A stretch of DNA of 56,706 nucleotides from Streptomyces sp. Root431 (GTDB lineage Bacteria; Actinomycetota; Actinomycetes; Streptomycetales; Streptomycetaceae): the NCBI RefSeq assembly GCF_001426585.1, contig NZ_LMEI01000008.1, positions 1 through 56,706 of the forward strand. Direction: 5' to 3'. This document shows, in pieces, positions 24,033 to 31,992 of the stretch (positions are counted from its first letter, which is position 1; every line of letters starts with the position of its first letter). A model generated the notes under the pieces. It did not search any database. It was not told where the DNA came from and saw nothing but the letters and a program-made list of their open reading frames with translations. Position numbers and translations under genes: made by a program.

Positions 24033-24157
24033 GGTCCGCCCGCCGGAACTCATCGGTCGGAGACTCACCGGCCGGCGGTCCGCCCACCGGATTCAGCGGT
24101 CGCCCGGTCCGCCCACCGAAGGTCATCGGTCGGTCCGCCCACCGGATTCAGCGGTCG
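24033..24157. repeat. Cluster of four 26-27-bp direct repeats
   Basis: Copies at 24033-24059, 24077-24102, 24106-24132 and 24132-24157 share GGTCCGCCCxCCG, a short variable part with TCA, then CGGTCG. The second and fourth are identical over 26 bp. A worn fifth copy runs into the stop codon of the PIG-L gene. The cluster lies between two minus-strand genes. Confidence 0.8.
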
Positions 24158-24180
24158 GCCGACCGTCCGCCTTCCCGGAC

Positions 24181-26352
24181 TCAGCGGCCCGCCGGCGTCC
24201 AGTGCAGCCTGCCGTTCAGGCCGATCGCCGCGACCCCGTCCGTCCCCGCGTCCGGCGCCCCGGAGAACAGGAACCGCTCCAGCCTCCACGTCGGCCGCGT
24301 CGCGCCCCGCCCCAGCGGGGCCGTCGCCAGGACGCCCGTACGGGAGCGCACCGCGAGCATCCCCTCGCCGCCGACCGAGGCGCTGCCCTTGGTCCCGCCG
24401 ACCGAGCCGCCGGTGGAGCCCCCCACCGAACCGCTCACCGGGCCGAAGCCCGCGACGCCGCCCGCCACCTCACGCATGGGGGAGATCAGGCCGGCGCCCG
24501 AGAAGTCGGCGGTCCGCAGGTCGTTGGAGGCCGGCTTGCGGAACCAGAGCCGTACGCCCTCGCCGCCCGGCGCCGGGCTCGCGCTCAGCGCCAGCGTCGT
24601 CGGCGGCAGGCCCGTCAGCGCGGGACCGGCCAGCGGTCCGCCGGGGCGCTGCGCCGCCCACGCGAGGACGGTGTGCGGGGTGCTCGCGAAGACGTACCCG
24701 CGGCCCGCCGCGTCGGTCGCCGCCACCGGGTCGCCGTGCACGTCGACGCCGCCGAGCGTCCGCCACGGACCCCAGAGGCCGTCCGTGCCCTGCTCGCGGG
24801 CCGCCAGCCGGTGCCCGCTGTCCCGTACGACCAGGGTCATCCGGCCGTCGGTGCCCACGGTCACGGCGGGTGCGCTGATGTCGGAGGTGCCCTCGACGTC
24901 GTTCCGCTCGGGCGTGCCGAGCGTGCGCCACGGGCCGAAGGCGCCGCCCGTCGCGGACTGCTCGGCCGTCACCACCTCGCGGCGGTAGTCCGAAGGGCCG
25001 GTGCCGAGGGTCGTGCGGGTGCCGAAGACGGCCAGGCGGCCGTCGGGCAGCAGCGTGGAGGTGACCCCGCTGTCGAGGCCGCCGCCGGGCAGCAGCACCG
25101 GCCCCCGCCAGGCCGCCGAGCCCGCCGCCTTCCGCCAGGTCGCGAGACGCCCGTCGAGGACGGAGAAGGCGTGCAGCCCGCCGTCCCGGTCGCGCTGCAC
25201 CCAGGAGGTGGAGGTGCCCCGGGCGTACCGGATGGTCTGCGCCCAGCCGCGGCCCGCGGGCCGCGCGGCGACCTTCAGGTCGCCGCAGCCCGCGACGGTC
25301 CCGCAGTCGTTGACGCCGTCCATCCACGCGTACGTCTTGAGGATCTTCAGCTTCGCGTCCGCGGTCTCGGGGTCGAGGGTGTGCGGGAGGACGCTGGTGG
25401 GGTAGCCGAGGTAGTTCTGCACGCCGACGTGCGGGTGGCCGGGGACCTCCGCGTACCGGGCGAGCGCGGCCTGGACGAACCGCGCCCCGTACAGGTGGTC
25501 CTGGTGGTCCTGGTAGCGGCCCGTGCCGGGGACCTTGCCGGAGGTCGGGTCCTGCATCCGGACGAAGGTCGGCCGGAAGCGCTCCAGGATCCCGGTCACC
25601 GTCGCGACGACCTGGTCCTTGGTGTACGTGAAGTCCGCCGCGACCGGGGTGCCGGTGGCGCGCTGGGAGGCGAGCGCGGAGATCCGGCCGTGCCACAGGC
25701 CGTTGAGGCTCTGGGGGCGGTCGCCGTTGGTCGCCCCGGCCTCGCGCATCTGCAGCCAGACGAGCTTCACGTGCGGCTTCGCCCGCAGGGTGTCCAGCTC
25801 GGCGGTCGCGCCGCCGGCCGTGGGGATCGCGACCCGGTCCCAGGGGCTGGTGCGGCTGCCGGTGGCCATCTCCGCGTACGCGGCGCGGATGCCGTTCTGC
25901 CGGGCCTCTGCGTACCCCGCCTTGTCGGGCGCGGCGCCGGCCGCGTCGCGCGGGCGGGCGTTGACGCCGTCCGACTCGCCGGAGGTGAGGTAGACGGAGG
26001 TCAGGGGGCTGCCGGAGCGGATGGACTGGGAGGTGTCCGGGTTCATGAAGAACAGGTCGTCGTCGGGGTGCGCCACGATCTGCACCACGGACGCGCCGTC
26101 GGAGGCGGCGGACGGCGTCTCGGCCGGGCGGGCCTTCCCGGGGGCCTCGACGGGACGTATCCCGCCGTCCGCCGGTGCCTTCCGGGGCAGGGGAACCGCG
26201 GCCGCCGAGGAGTCCGGCGCCGTCGTCACCGACAGCAGACCGGCGAAGGTGCCGCCCACCAGGACGGCCGTCACGGCCGTCGAGACGACTCTGCGGCGGG
26301 AGCCCCCGCGGCGGGAGGCGGCGGCAGGACGGCGGGTGAGGCGGACGTGCAT
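24181..26352 (-). CDS. Secreted PIG-L family deacetylase with C-terminal propeller-like domain
   Basis: 723 aa. The N-terminus is Arg-rich (RRGGSRRRVV) then hydrophobic (about residues 22-45) ending at SSAAA, a signal peptide. The PIG-L/LmbE catalytic domain has the zinc motif AHPDDD at 94-99, then TSGESDG and a second metal site DHQDHLYGARFV. Such enzymes remove N-acetyl groups from GlcNAc-containing substrates. From about residue 390 repeated units like DGGLHAFSVLDGRLATW, DGRLAVFGTR and DGRMTLVVRD suggest a beta-propeller that may bind glycans. The ATG at 26352 is used; 27 further upstream residues are unlikely. The propeller assignment is by repeat pattern only. Confidence 0.88.
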   Translation of the reverse strand: MHVRLTRRPAAASRRGGSRRRVVSTAVTAVLVGGTFAGLLSVTTAPDSSAAAVPLPRKAPADGGIRPVEAPGKARPAETPSAASDGASVVQIVAHPDDDLFFMNPDTSQSIRSGSPLTSVYLTSGESDGVNARPRDAAGAAPDKAGYAEARQNGIRAAYAEMATGSRTSPWDRVAIPTAGGATAELDTLRAKPHVKLVWLQMREAGATNGDRPQSLNGLWHGRISALASQRATGTPVAADFTYTKDQVVATVTGILERFRPTFVRMQDPTSGKVPGTGRYQDHQDHLYGARFVQAALARYAEVPGHPHVGVQNYLGYPTSVLPHTLDPETADAKLKILKTYAWMDGVNDCGTVAGCGDLKVAARPAGRGWAQTIRYARGTSTSWVQRDRDGGLHAFSVLDGRLATWRKAAGSAAWRGPVLLPGGGLDSGVTSTLLPDGRLAVFGTRTTLGTGPSDYRREVVTAEQSATGGAFGPWRTLGTPERNDVEGTSDISAPAVTVGTDGRMTLVVRDSGHRLAAREQGTDGLWGPWRTLGGVDVHGDPVAATDAAGRGYVFASTPHTVLAWAAQRPGGPLAGPALTGLPPTTLALSASPAPGGEGVRLWFRKPASNDLRTADFSGAGLISPMREVAGGVAGFGPVSGSVGGSTGGSVGGTKGSASVGGEGMLAVRSRTGVLATAPLGRGATRPTWRLERFLFSGAPDAGTDGVAAIGLNGRLHWTPAGR

Positions 26353-26473
26353 CGGTGAGGGCGCGCTTTCACGGAAGGACGGGCGAGAGGACGTGTGCGG
26401 GGGTGGTGCACGCACAACAAGACGGACTTTCAAGAAATACGGTTCATTGGGTCCGAAAAGCGATCGATGTGCG

Positions 26474-26491
26474 GGATGTCACGTGTGATCC
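26474..26491. promoter_or_regulatory. Imperfect palindrome upstream of glnE
   Basis: An 18-bp palindrome with 7 of 9 base pairs (GGATGTCAC followed by GTGTGATCC), 110 bp upstream of the glnE ATG in the 248-bp gap shared with the divergent PIG-L gene. Possible regulator site; weak. Confidence 0.25.
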
Positions 26492-26600
26492 GCTTCGATC
26501 CGAAGGCCTGGGCGCCCGCACCCCTCACTCCGGATAGGCTCGATCTCTCGGGTACGACCGTGGGAGACCCGGGATGGACCTGCTTGGAGGGAGCGGTCGG

Positions 26601-29588
26601 ATGACGGTGCCGGGGCGCAGGAGCAGTACCTTCTCACGCCTGCTGCGACACGGATTCACCGATCCTTCGGGGGCCGAGCGGCTCCTCGACGTGCCGGAGC
26701 TGTCCGCCCTCCGCGGCGACGCCGTCCTCCTCGACGCCCTCGGCGCCACCGCCGATCCGGATCTCGCCCTGCGCGGCCTGGTCCGCCTCGTCGAGGCCCA
26801 GCCCGAGACCGAGCGGCAGACCCTCACCGCCACCCTGCTCTCCGCCAAGCCCTTCCGCGACCGGCTCCTCGGGGTGCTCGGCGCCTCCGAGGCCCTCGCC
26901 GACCACCTGGCACGCCACCCCCGCGACTGGGAGTCCCTCGTCACGTACGAGGCGGCCGACCTGCACCCGGGGGTCGCCGAGTTCGAGCAGGGCCTCGCCG
27001 ACGCCACCGACGCCGTCTCGCTGCGGGTCTCCTACCGCCGCTGCCTGCTCGCCATAGCGGCCCGTGACGTGTGCGGCACGACGGACGTCGCGCAGGCTGC
27101 GGCCGAGCTCGCCGACCTGGCGACGGCGACCCTGCGCGCCGCGCTCGCCATCGCCCGCACCGCCGAGCCCGCCGACGCCGCCCAGTGCCGGCTCGCCGTG
27201 ATCGCGATGGGCAAGTGCGGCGGCCACGAGCTCAACTACGTCTCCGACGTGGACGTGATCTTCGTCGGGGAGCCGGTGGAGGGCGCCGACGAGGGCAAGG
27301 CCATGCAGGCCGCGACCCGGATCGCCTCGCACCTCATGCGGATCTGCTCCGAGACCAACATCGAGGGCACGATCTGGCCGGTCGACGCCAATCTCCGCCC
27401 CGAGGGCCGCAACGGCCCCCTCGTCCGCACCCTCTCCTCCCACCTCGCCTACTACCAGCGCTGGGCGAAGACCTGGGAGTTCCAGGCCCTCCTGAAGGCG
27501 CGGGCCGTGGCGGGCGACCCGGAGCTCGGCGCCCAGTACATCGACGCCGTCTCCCCGCTCGTCTGGCAGGCCGCCGAGCGCGAGAACTTCGTCCCCGACG
27601 TGCAGAAGATGCGCCGCCGGGTCGTCGACAACATCCCCGCCGCCCAGGTCGAGCGCGAGCTCAAGCTCGGCCCCGGCGGCCTGCGGGACGTCGAGTTCGC
27701 CGTCCAGCTCCTCCAGCTCGTGCACGGCCGCAGCGACGCGGGCCTGCACAGCGGCACCACCCTGGACGCGCTCGCCGCGCTCGCCGCCGGCGGCTACGTC
27801 GGCCGGGCCGACGCGGCCCAGCTCGACGAGGCCTACCGGTTCCTGCGGGCCATGGAGCACCGCATCCAGCTCTACCGGCTGCGCCGCACCCACCTCGTCC
27901 CCGAGGACGAGGCCGACCTGCGCCGCCTCGGCCGCTCCCTCGGGCTGCGCACCGACCCGGTCGCCGAGCTCAACAAGGAGTGGAAGCGGCACGCCGCCGT
28001 CGTCCGCCGGCTCCACGAGAAGCTCTTCTACCGGCCGCTGCTCGACGCCGTCGCCCAGCTCGCCCCCGGCGAGATCCGGCTCAGCCCGAAGGCGGCCGGG
28101 CAGCGCCTCGAAGCCCTCGGCTACCAGGACCCGGTGTCCGCCCTGCGCCACCTGGAGGCGCTCGCCTCCGGGGTGAGCCGCAAGGCCGCGATCCAGCGGA
28201 CGCTGCTCCCGGTGCTCCTCGGCTGGTTCGCCGACTCCGCAGACCCGGACGCCGGCCTCCTCGGCTTCCGCAAGGTCTCGGACGCGCTCGGCAAGACCCC
28301 CTGGTACCTCCGCCTCCTCCGGGACGAGGGCGCCGCCGCCGAGAACCTCGCCCGGGTGCTCTCCGCCGGCCGCCTCGCCCCCGACCTGCTGCTCCGCGCC
28401 CCCGAGGCGGTCGCCATCCTCGGCGACCCCGAGGGGCTGAAGCCGCGCGGCCGGGACCACCTGGAGCAGGAGGTCCTGGCGGCGGTGGGCCGCGCGGACG
28501 ACGCCGAGCAGGCGGTCGCGGCGGCCCGCGGGGTGCGCCGCAGGGAGCTGTTCCGTACGGCCGCGGCCGACCTCATCGGCTCGTACGGTACCGAGGACAA
28601 CCCTCGCGAGCCCGACCCCGGCGCGCTCGTCGACCGGGTGGGGGAGGCCGTCACCGATCTCAACGCGGCGACCATCGCGGGCGCCCTGCGGGCCGCCGTG
28701 CGCGCCGAGTGGGGGGACGAGCTGCCCACCCGGTTCGCCGTCATCGGCATGGGCCGCTTCGGCGGGCACGAGCTGGGCTACGGCTCCGACGCCGACGTGC
28801 TGTTCGTGCACGAGCCGCGCGAGGGCGTCGACGAGCAGGAGGCGGCGAAGGCCGCGAACAAGGTGGTCTCGGAGATGCGGCGGCTGCTCCAACTGCCCAC
28901 CGCCGACCCGCCGTTGCTGATCGACGCGGACCTCAGGCCGGAGGGCAAGAGCGGCCCCCTGGTCCGTACCCTGAAGTCGTACGAGGCCTACTACCGCCGC
29001 TGGTCGCTCGTCTGGGAGAGCCAGGCCCTGCTGCGCGCCGCACCCATGGCGGGCGACAGCGAGTTGGCGGACCGGTTCATCGAGCTGGTCGACCCGCTCC
29101 GCTATCCCGCCGAAGGCCTCGGCGAGGACGCGGTCCGCGAGATCCGCCGCCTCAAGGCCCGGATGGAGTCCGAGCGGCTGCCGCGCGGCGCCGACCCGAC
29201 GCTCCACGCCAAGCTGGGGCGCGGCGGCCTGAGCGACGTCGAGTGGACGGTCCAGCTGATGCAGATGCGGCACGGCTGGGCCGAGCCGGGACTGCGGACG
29301 ACCCGGACCCGCGAGGCCCTCGGGGCCGCGCACGCGGCGGGCCTGATCGGGACGGAGGAGGCGCAGACCCTCGACGAGGCCTGGGTCCTCGCGACCCGCG
29401 TCCGCAACGCGGTGATGCTGGTCCGCGGCCGCCCCGGCGACACCTTCCCCTCGGACCCGCGCGAACTGGCTGCGGTCGGACGGTACTTGGGGTACGTCCC
29501 CGGCCACGTCGGGGAACTGGTCGACGACTACCGCCGCGTCACCCGCCGAGCCAGGGCCGTCGTCGACGAGCTGTTCTACGGCGCGTAG
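26601..29588 (+). CDS. glnE: Bifunctional glutamine synthetase adenylyltransferase/adenylyl-removing enzyme
   Basis: 995 aa. It attaches and removes AMP on the GSI (GlnA) tyrosine, tuning glutamine synthesis to nitrogen supply. The two nucleotidyltransferase domains are visible: GKCGGHELNYVSDVDVIFV from about 203 (N-terminal, deadenylylation) and GMGRFGGHELGYGSDADVLFV from about 715 (C-terminal, adenylylation), with the linked RPEGRNGPLVRTL and RPEGKSGPLVRTL segments and GLRDVEF/GLSDVEW motifs. Length is normal. The ATG at 26601 follows GGAGGGAG eight or nine bases upstream and is preferred to the ATG at 26574. Confidence 0.97.
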   Translation: MTVPGRRSSTFSRLLRHGFTDPSGAERLLDVPELSALRGDAVLLDALGATADPDLALRGLVRLVEAQPETERQTLTATLLSAKPFRDRLLGVLGASEALADHLARHPRDWESLVTYEAADLHPGVAEFEQGLADATDAVSLRVSYRRCLLAIAARDVCGTTDVAQAAAELADLATATLRAALAIARTAEPADAAQCRLAVIAMGKCGGHELNYVSDVDVIFVGEPVEGADEGKAMQAATRIASHLMRICSETNIEGTIWPVDANLRPEGRNGPLVRTLSSHLAYYQRWAKTWEFQALLKARAVAGDPELGAQYIDAVSPLVWQAAERENFVPDVQKMRRRVVDNIPAAQVERELKLGPGGLRDVEFAVQLLQLVHGRSDAGLHSGTTLDALAALAAGGYVGRADAAQLDEAYRFLRAMEHRIQLYRLRRTHLVPEDEADLRRLGRSLGLRTDPVAELNKEWKRHAAVVRRLHEKLFYRPLLDAVAQLAPGEIRLSPKAAGQRLEALGYQDPVSALRHLEALASGVSRKAAIQRTLLPVLLGWFADSADPDAGLLGFRKVSDALGKTPWYLRLLRDEGAAAENLARVLSAGRLAPDLLLRAPEAVAILGDPEGLKPRGRDHLEQEVLAAVGRADDAEQAVAAARGVRRRELFRTAAADLIGSYGTEDNPREPDPGALVDRVGEAVTDLNAATIAGALRAAVRAEWGDELPTRFAVIGMGRFGGHELGYGSDADVLFVHEPREGVDEQEAAKAANKVVSEMRRLLQLPTADPPLLIDADLRPEGKSGPLVRTLKSYEAYYRRWSLVWESQALLRAAPMAGDSELADRFIELVDPLRYPAEGLGEDAVREIRRLKARMESERLPRGADPTLHAKLGRGGLSDVEWTVQLMQMRHGWAEPGLRTTRTREALGAAHAAGLIGTEEAQTLDEAWVLATRVRNAVMLVRGRPGDTFPSDPRELAAVGRYLGYVPGHVGELVDDYRRVTRRARAVVDELFYGA

Positions 29589-29662
29589 ACGGCTGCTCCG
29601 GCCGGCCGCTCCAGGGCGCGTGGACACTCGTAGGAACCGAGGCCGTTCTACGGCGCGTAGAC
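29573..29662. repeat. 18-bp direct repeat bracketing the glnE-tetR convergent gap
   Basis: GTTCTACGGCGCGTAGAC occurs at 29573-29590, covering the glnE stop, and again at 29645-29662, covering the stop of the opposing TetR gene. Each copy contains CTACG-GCG-CGTAG, so it reads as a stop codon on either strand. Confidence 0.85.
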
Positions 29663-30253
29663 CTCCCGGACGTGCGCCAGGTACGCCGTGAGCGCCAGCT
29701 CGAAGGCCTGGTCCGCGCGCCCCTCCGGGACCGCGCCGAGCGCGCGGGCCAGCTGCGGGGTGGCCGTCTCGTCGGCGAGCTCCCACATCGCCTCGGGGGC
29801 GGCCAGGTCGAGCGCCGAGCCGAGGACCACGTTCTCCAGGGCGATGATCACCGGCATGACGTCCGGCAGCGCGAACCCGGCGTCGAGGAGGCGGCCCACG
29901 GCGCGCTCATACTGGTCGAGGACCTTGGGCGCCCGCACCGGTGAGGTCATGAGCAGCGGGATCGCGCGCGGGTGGGCGGCGAAGGCGGCGCGGTAGGAGC
30001 GGGCCCAGGCCGCCATGGCCTCGTCCCAGGGCGTCAGGTCCAGGGTCGCGCCGTCGATCGCGGTGGCCACCCGCTCGCGCAGCAGCTCCACGATCCCGTC
30101 CCGCCCGTCGACGTGGTGGTAGACGGAGGCCGTCTGCACCCCGAGCCGCCGGGCGATCTGCGGGACGCTGAACTCGCCCTGCTCGTCGACGATCTCGAGA
30201 GCCGTGGTGGTGATCCGCTCCCGGTCGAGGAGGGGTCTGCGCGGCCGGCCCAT
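29648..30253 (-). CDS. TetR/AcrR family regulator
   Basis: 201 aa. The DNA-binding domain spans residues about 5-55 (LLDRERITTTALEIVDEQGEFSVPQIARRLGVQTASVYHHVDGRDGIVELL). The all-helical C-terminal ligand domain resembles TetR_C-type regulators. It is divergent from the APC permease and amidohydrolase genes, and a 21-bp near-perfect palindrome lies between them, so it probably represses that operon and itself. Its 3' end faces glnE. Confidence 0.93.
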   Translation of the reverse strand: MGRPRRPLLDRERITTTALEIVDEQGEFSVPQIARRLGVQTASVYHHVDGRDGIVELLRERVATAIDGATLDLTPWDEAMAAWARSYRAAFAAHPRAIPLLMTSPVRAPKVLDQYERAVGRLLDAGFALPDVMPVIIALENVVLGSALDLAAPEAMWELADETATPQLARALGAVPEGRADQAFELALTAYLAHVREVYAP

Positions 30254-30322
30254 GAATCGTCACTCCCTGTTCAGGTCCATGTCGGGTCTTCCCGAATCGT
30301 TGAACGCGAGGCTACATTGCGC

Positions 30323-30343
30323 AAACCGAAAGCCTTTAGGTTT
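30323..30343. promoter_or_regulatory. 21-bp operator palindrome between tetR and permease genes
   Basis: Nine of ten base pairs match around a central C: arms AAACC-n-AAAG and CTTT-n-GGTTT. It ends 26 bp before the permease ATG and lies 70 bp from the TetR ATG. Its AT-richness stands out from the surroundings. Confidence 0.65.
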
Positions 30344-30369
30344 CCTGTCACGGAGAGGCTTCCCCACCC

Positions 30370-31992
30370 ATGTCCTCACCCACCCCCGACGAGCCCCCGG
30401 GGCTGAGAACCGGCACGCTCACCACCGCCGACATCTCCTTCTTCGTCGTCTCCGCCGCCGCCCCGCTCACCGTCATGGCCGGCGTCGCCCCCGTCGCCAT
30501 CCTCCTCGGCGGCATCGGCGCCCCCGTCGGCTACCTCCTGGCCGGCCTCACCCTCACCGTCTTCGCCGTCGGCTTCACCACCATGAGCCGCCACGTCCGC
30601 AGCGCCGGCGCCTTCTACGCGTACATCACCCGCGGCCTCGGCCGGCCGGTCGGCATCGCCGCCGCCCTCGTCGCCATGCTCGGCTACAACGGCATGGAGA
30701 TCGGCGTGTACGGGCTCCTCGGCTCCGCCACCTCGGACACCGCCGCCGCCCTCGGCCACGACGTCCCCTGGCTGCCCGTCTCCCTCGCCGGCCTCCTGCT
30801 GATCTGGTACGGCGGCTACCGCTCGATCGACTTCGGCGCCAAGCTCCTCGGCGTCCTCCTCGTCGCCGAGACCGGCATCCTCGTGCTCCTCGCCGGCGGC
30901 GTCCTGATCGACGGCGGCGCCCACGGCCTCTCCCTCGGCGGCCTCGCCCCCGCCCACGTCCTCACCGGCGGCACCGCCGCCGTCCTGGCCTGCGCCTTCG
31001 CCGCCTTCACCGGCTTCGAGTCCACGGTGATCTACCGGCGCGAGGCCAAGGACCCCGAGCGCACCATCCCCCGCGCCACCTACCTCGCGGTCGCCTTCCT
31101 CGGCCTCTTCTACGCCTTCGTCGTCTGGACCGTCATCCAGGCCTTCGGCGAGGACAAGGTCGTCCAGGCCGCCGCCGACGACCCCGGCGGCCTCTTCTTC
31201 GCCGCCATCACCACCTACGTCGGAGCCTGGGCCGCCGACCTGATGCACGTCCTCATCGTCACCAGCGTCCTCGCCTCCCTCCTCGCCTTCCACAACGCCA
31301 TCAACCGCTACACGCTCTCCCTCTCCGAGGAGGGAGTGCTGCCCAAGACGCTCGGCCGGATCCACCCCCGCCACCGCTCCCCGTACGTCGCGGGGGCCGC
31401 GCAGACCGTGCTCGGCGCGGTCGTCGTCCTCGCCTTCGCGCTCGCGGGCGCCGACCCGTACCAGCAGCTCCTGCTCTGGGTGAACACCCCCGGCATGCTC
31501 GGCCTGATGGTCCTCCAGCTGCTCGCCGCGCTCGCCGTGCCCTTCTTCTTCCGGCGGATCGACCACCGCGAGGGCCTCCTCCGCACGGTCGTCGCCCCCG
31601 TCACCGCCTTCGTCCTGCTCGCCGGGGCGATCGCGCTGGTCACCGTCAACATCGACCTCTTCACCGCGGCCTCGACGACCGTCAACACCGTGCTCGTCTC
31701 GCTCGTCCCCGCCGTGTTCCTCCTCGGGCTCCTCCTCGCGTACCGGCTCCGCCGCACCCGCCCCGAGGTCTACGCCCACTTCGCCGCCGAGCCGTCCGCC
31801 GAGCCCGCCGCCGAGCCGTCCGCCGAGCCCGCCGCCGAGCCGTCCACCGAGCCCGCCGCCGAGCCGTCCACCGAGACCCCCACCGAAGGGACCGACCCCT
31901 CGTGTCCGCACCCGACCTCGTCCTCGTCAACGCCCGCGTCCGCGACCCCGAGCTCACCGGCGCCACCGCCGTCGCCGTCCATGGCGGAGTGA
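30370..31992 (+). CDS. APC family permease with repetitive C-terminal tail
   Basis: 540 aa with about 12 transmembrane segments. Residues 10-60 (RTGTLTTADISFFVVSAAAPLTVMAGVAPVAILLGG) and the GFESTVIYRREAKDPERTIPRATY segment are typical of APC amino acid/polyamine/organocation transporters. The membrane core ends by about residue 465. The tail then has four 8-residue AEPSAEPA-type units and a Ser/Pro/Thr-rich end that overlaps the amidohydrolase gene by 91 bases in another frame. The ATG has ACGGAGAGG upstream. The adjacent TetR protein and palindrome suggest induction by a substrate; substrate unknown. Confidence 0.9.
   Translation: MSSPTPDEPPGLRTGTLTTADISFFVVSAAAPLTVMAGVAPVAILLGGIGAPVGYLLAGLTLTVFAVGFTTMSRHVRSAGAFYAYITRGLGRPVGIAAALVAMLGYNGMEIGVYGLLGSATSDTAAALGHDVPWLPVSLAGLLLIWYGGYRSIDFGAKLLGVLLVAETGILVLLAGGVLIDGGAHGLSLGGLAPAHVLTGGTAAVLACAFAAFTGFESTVIYRREAKDPERTIPRATYLAVAFLGLFYAFVVWTVIQAFGEDKVVQAAADDPGGLFFAAITTYVGAWAADLMHVLIVTSVLASLLAFHNAINRYTLSLSEEGVLPKTLGRIHPRHRSPYVAGAAQTVLGAVVVLAFALAGADPYQQLLLWVNTPGMLGLMVLQLLAALAVPFFFRRIDHREGLLRTVVAPVTAFVLLAGAIALVTVNIDLFTAASTTVNTVLVSLVPAVFLLGLLLAYRLRRTRPEVYAHFAAEPSAEPAAEPSAEPAAEPSTEPAAEPSTETPTEGTDPSCPHPTSSSSTPASATPSSPAPPPSPSMAE
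31786..31881 (+). repeat. 24-bp tandem repeat in the permease tail
   Basis: Four consecutive 24-bp units (31786-31809, 31810-31833, 31834-31857, 31858-31881) encode AEPSAEPA, AEPSAEPA, AEPSTEPA and AEPSTETP. Confidence 0.85.

Noticed and set aside
24033..24157. CRISPR array
   Set aside because: Repeats are few, unevenly spaced, partly abutting and lack unique spacers of constant size; no cas genes.
26634..29786. A 1050-codon open frame on the minus strand opposite glnE
   Set aside because: Mirror of glnE with biased composition and no domain; glnE has full nucleotidyltransferase motifs.
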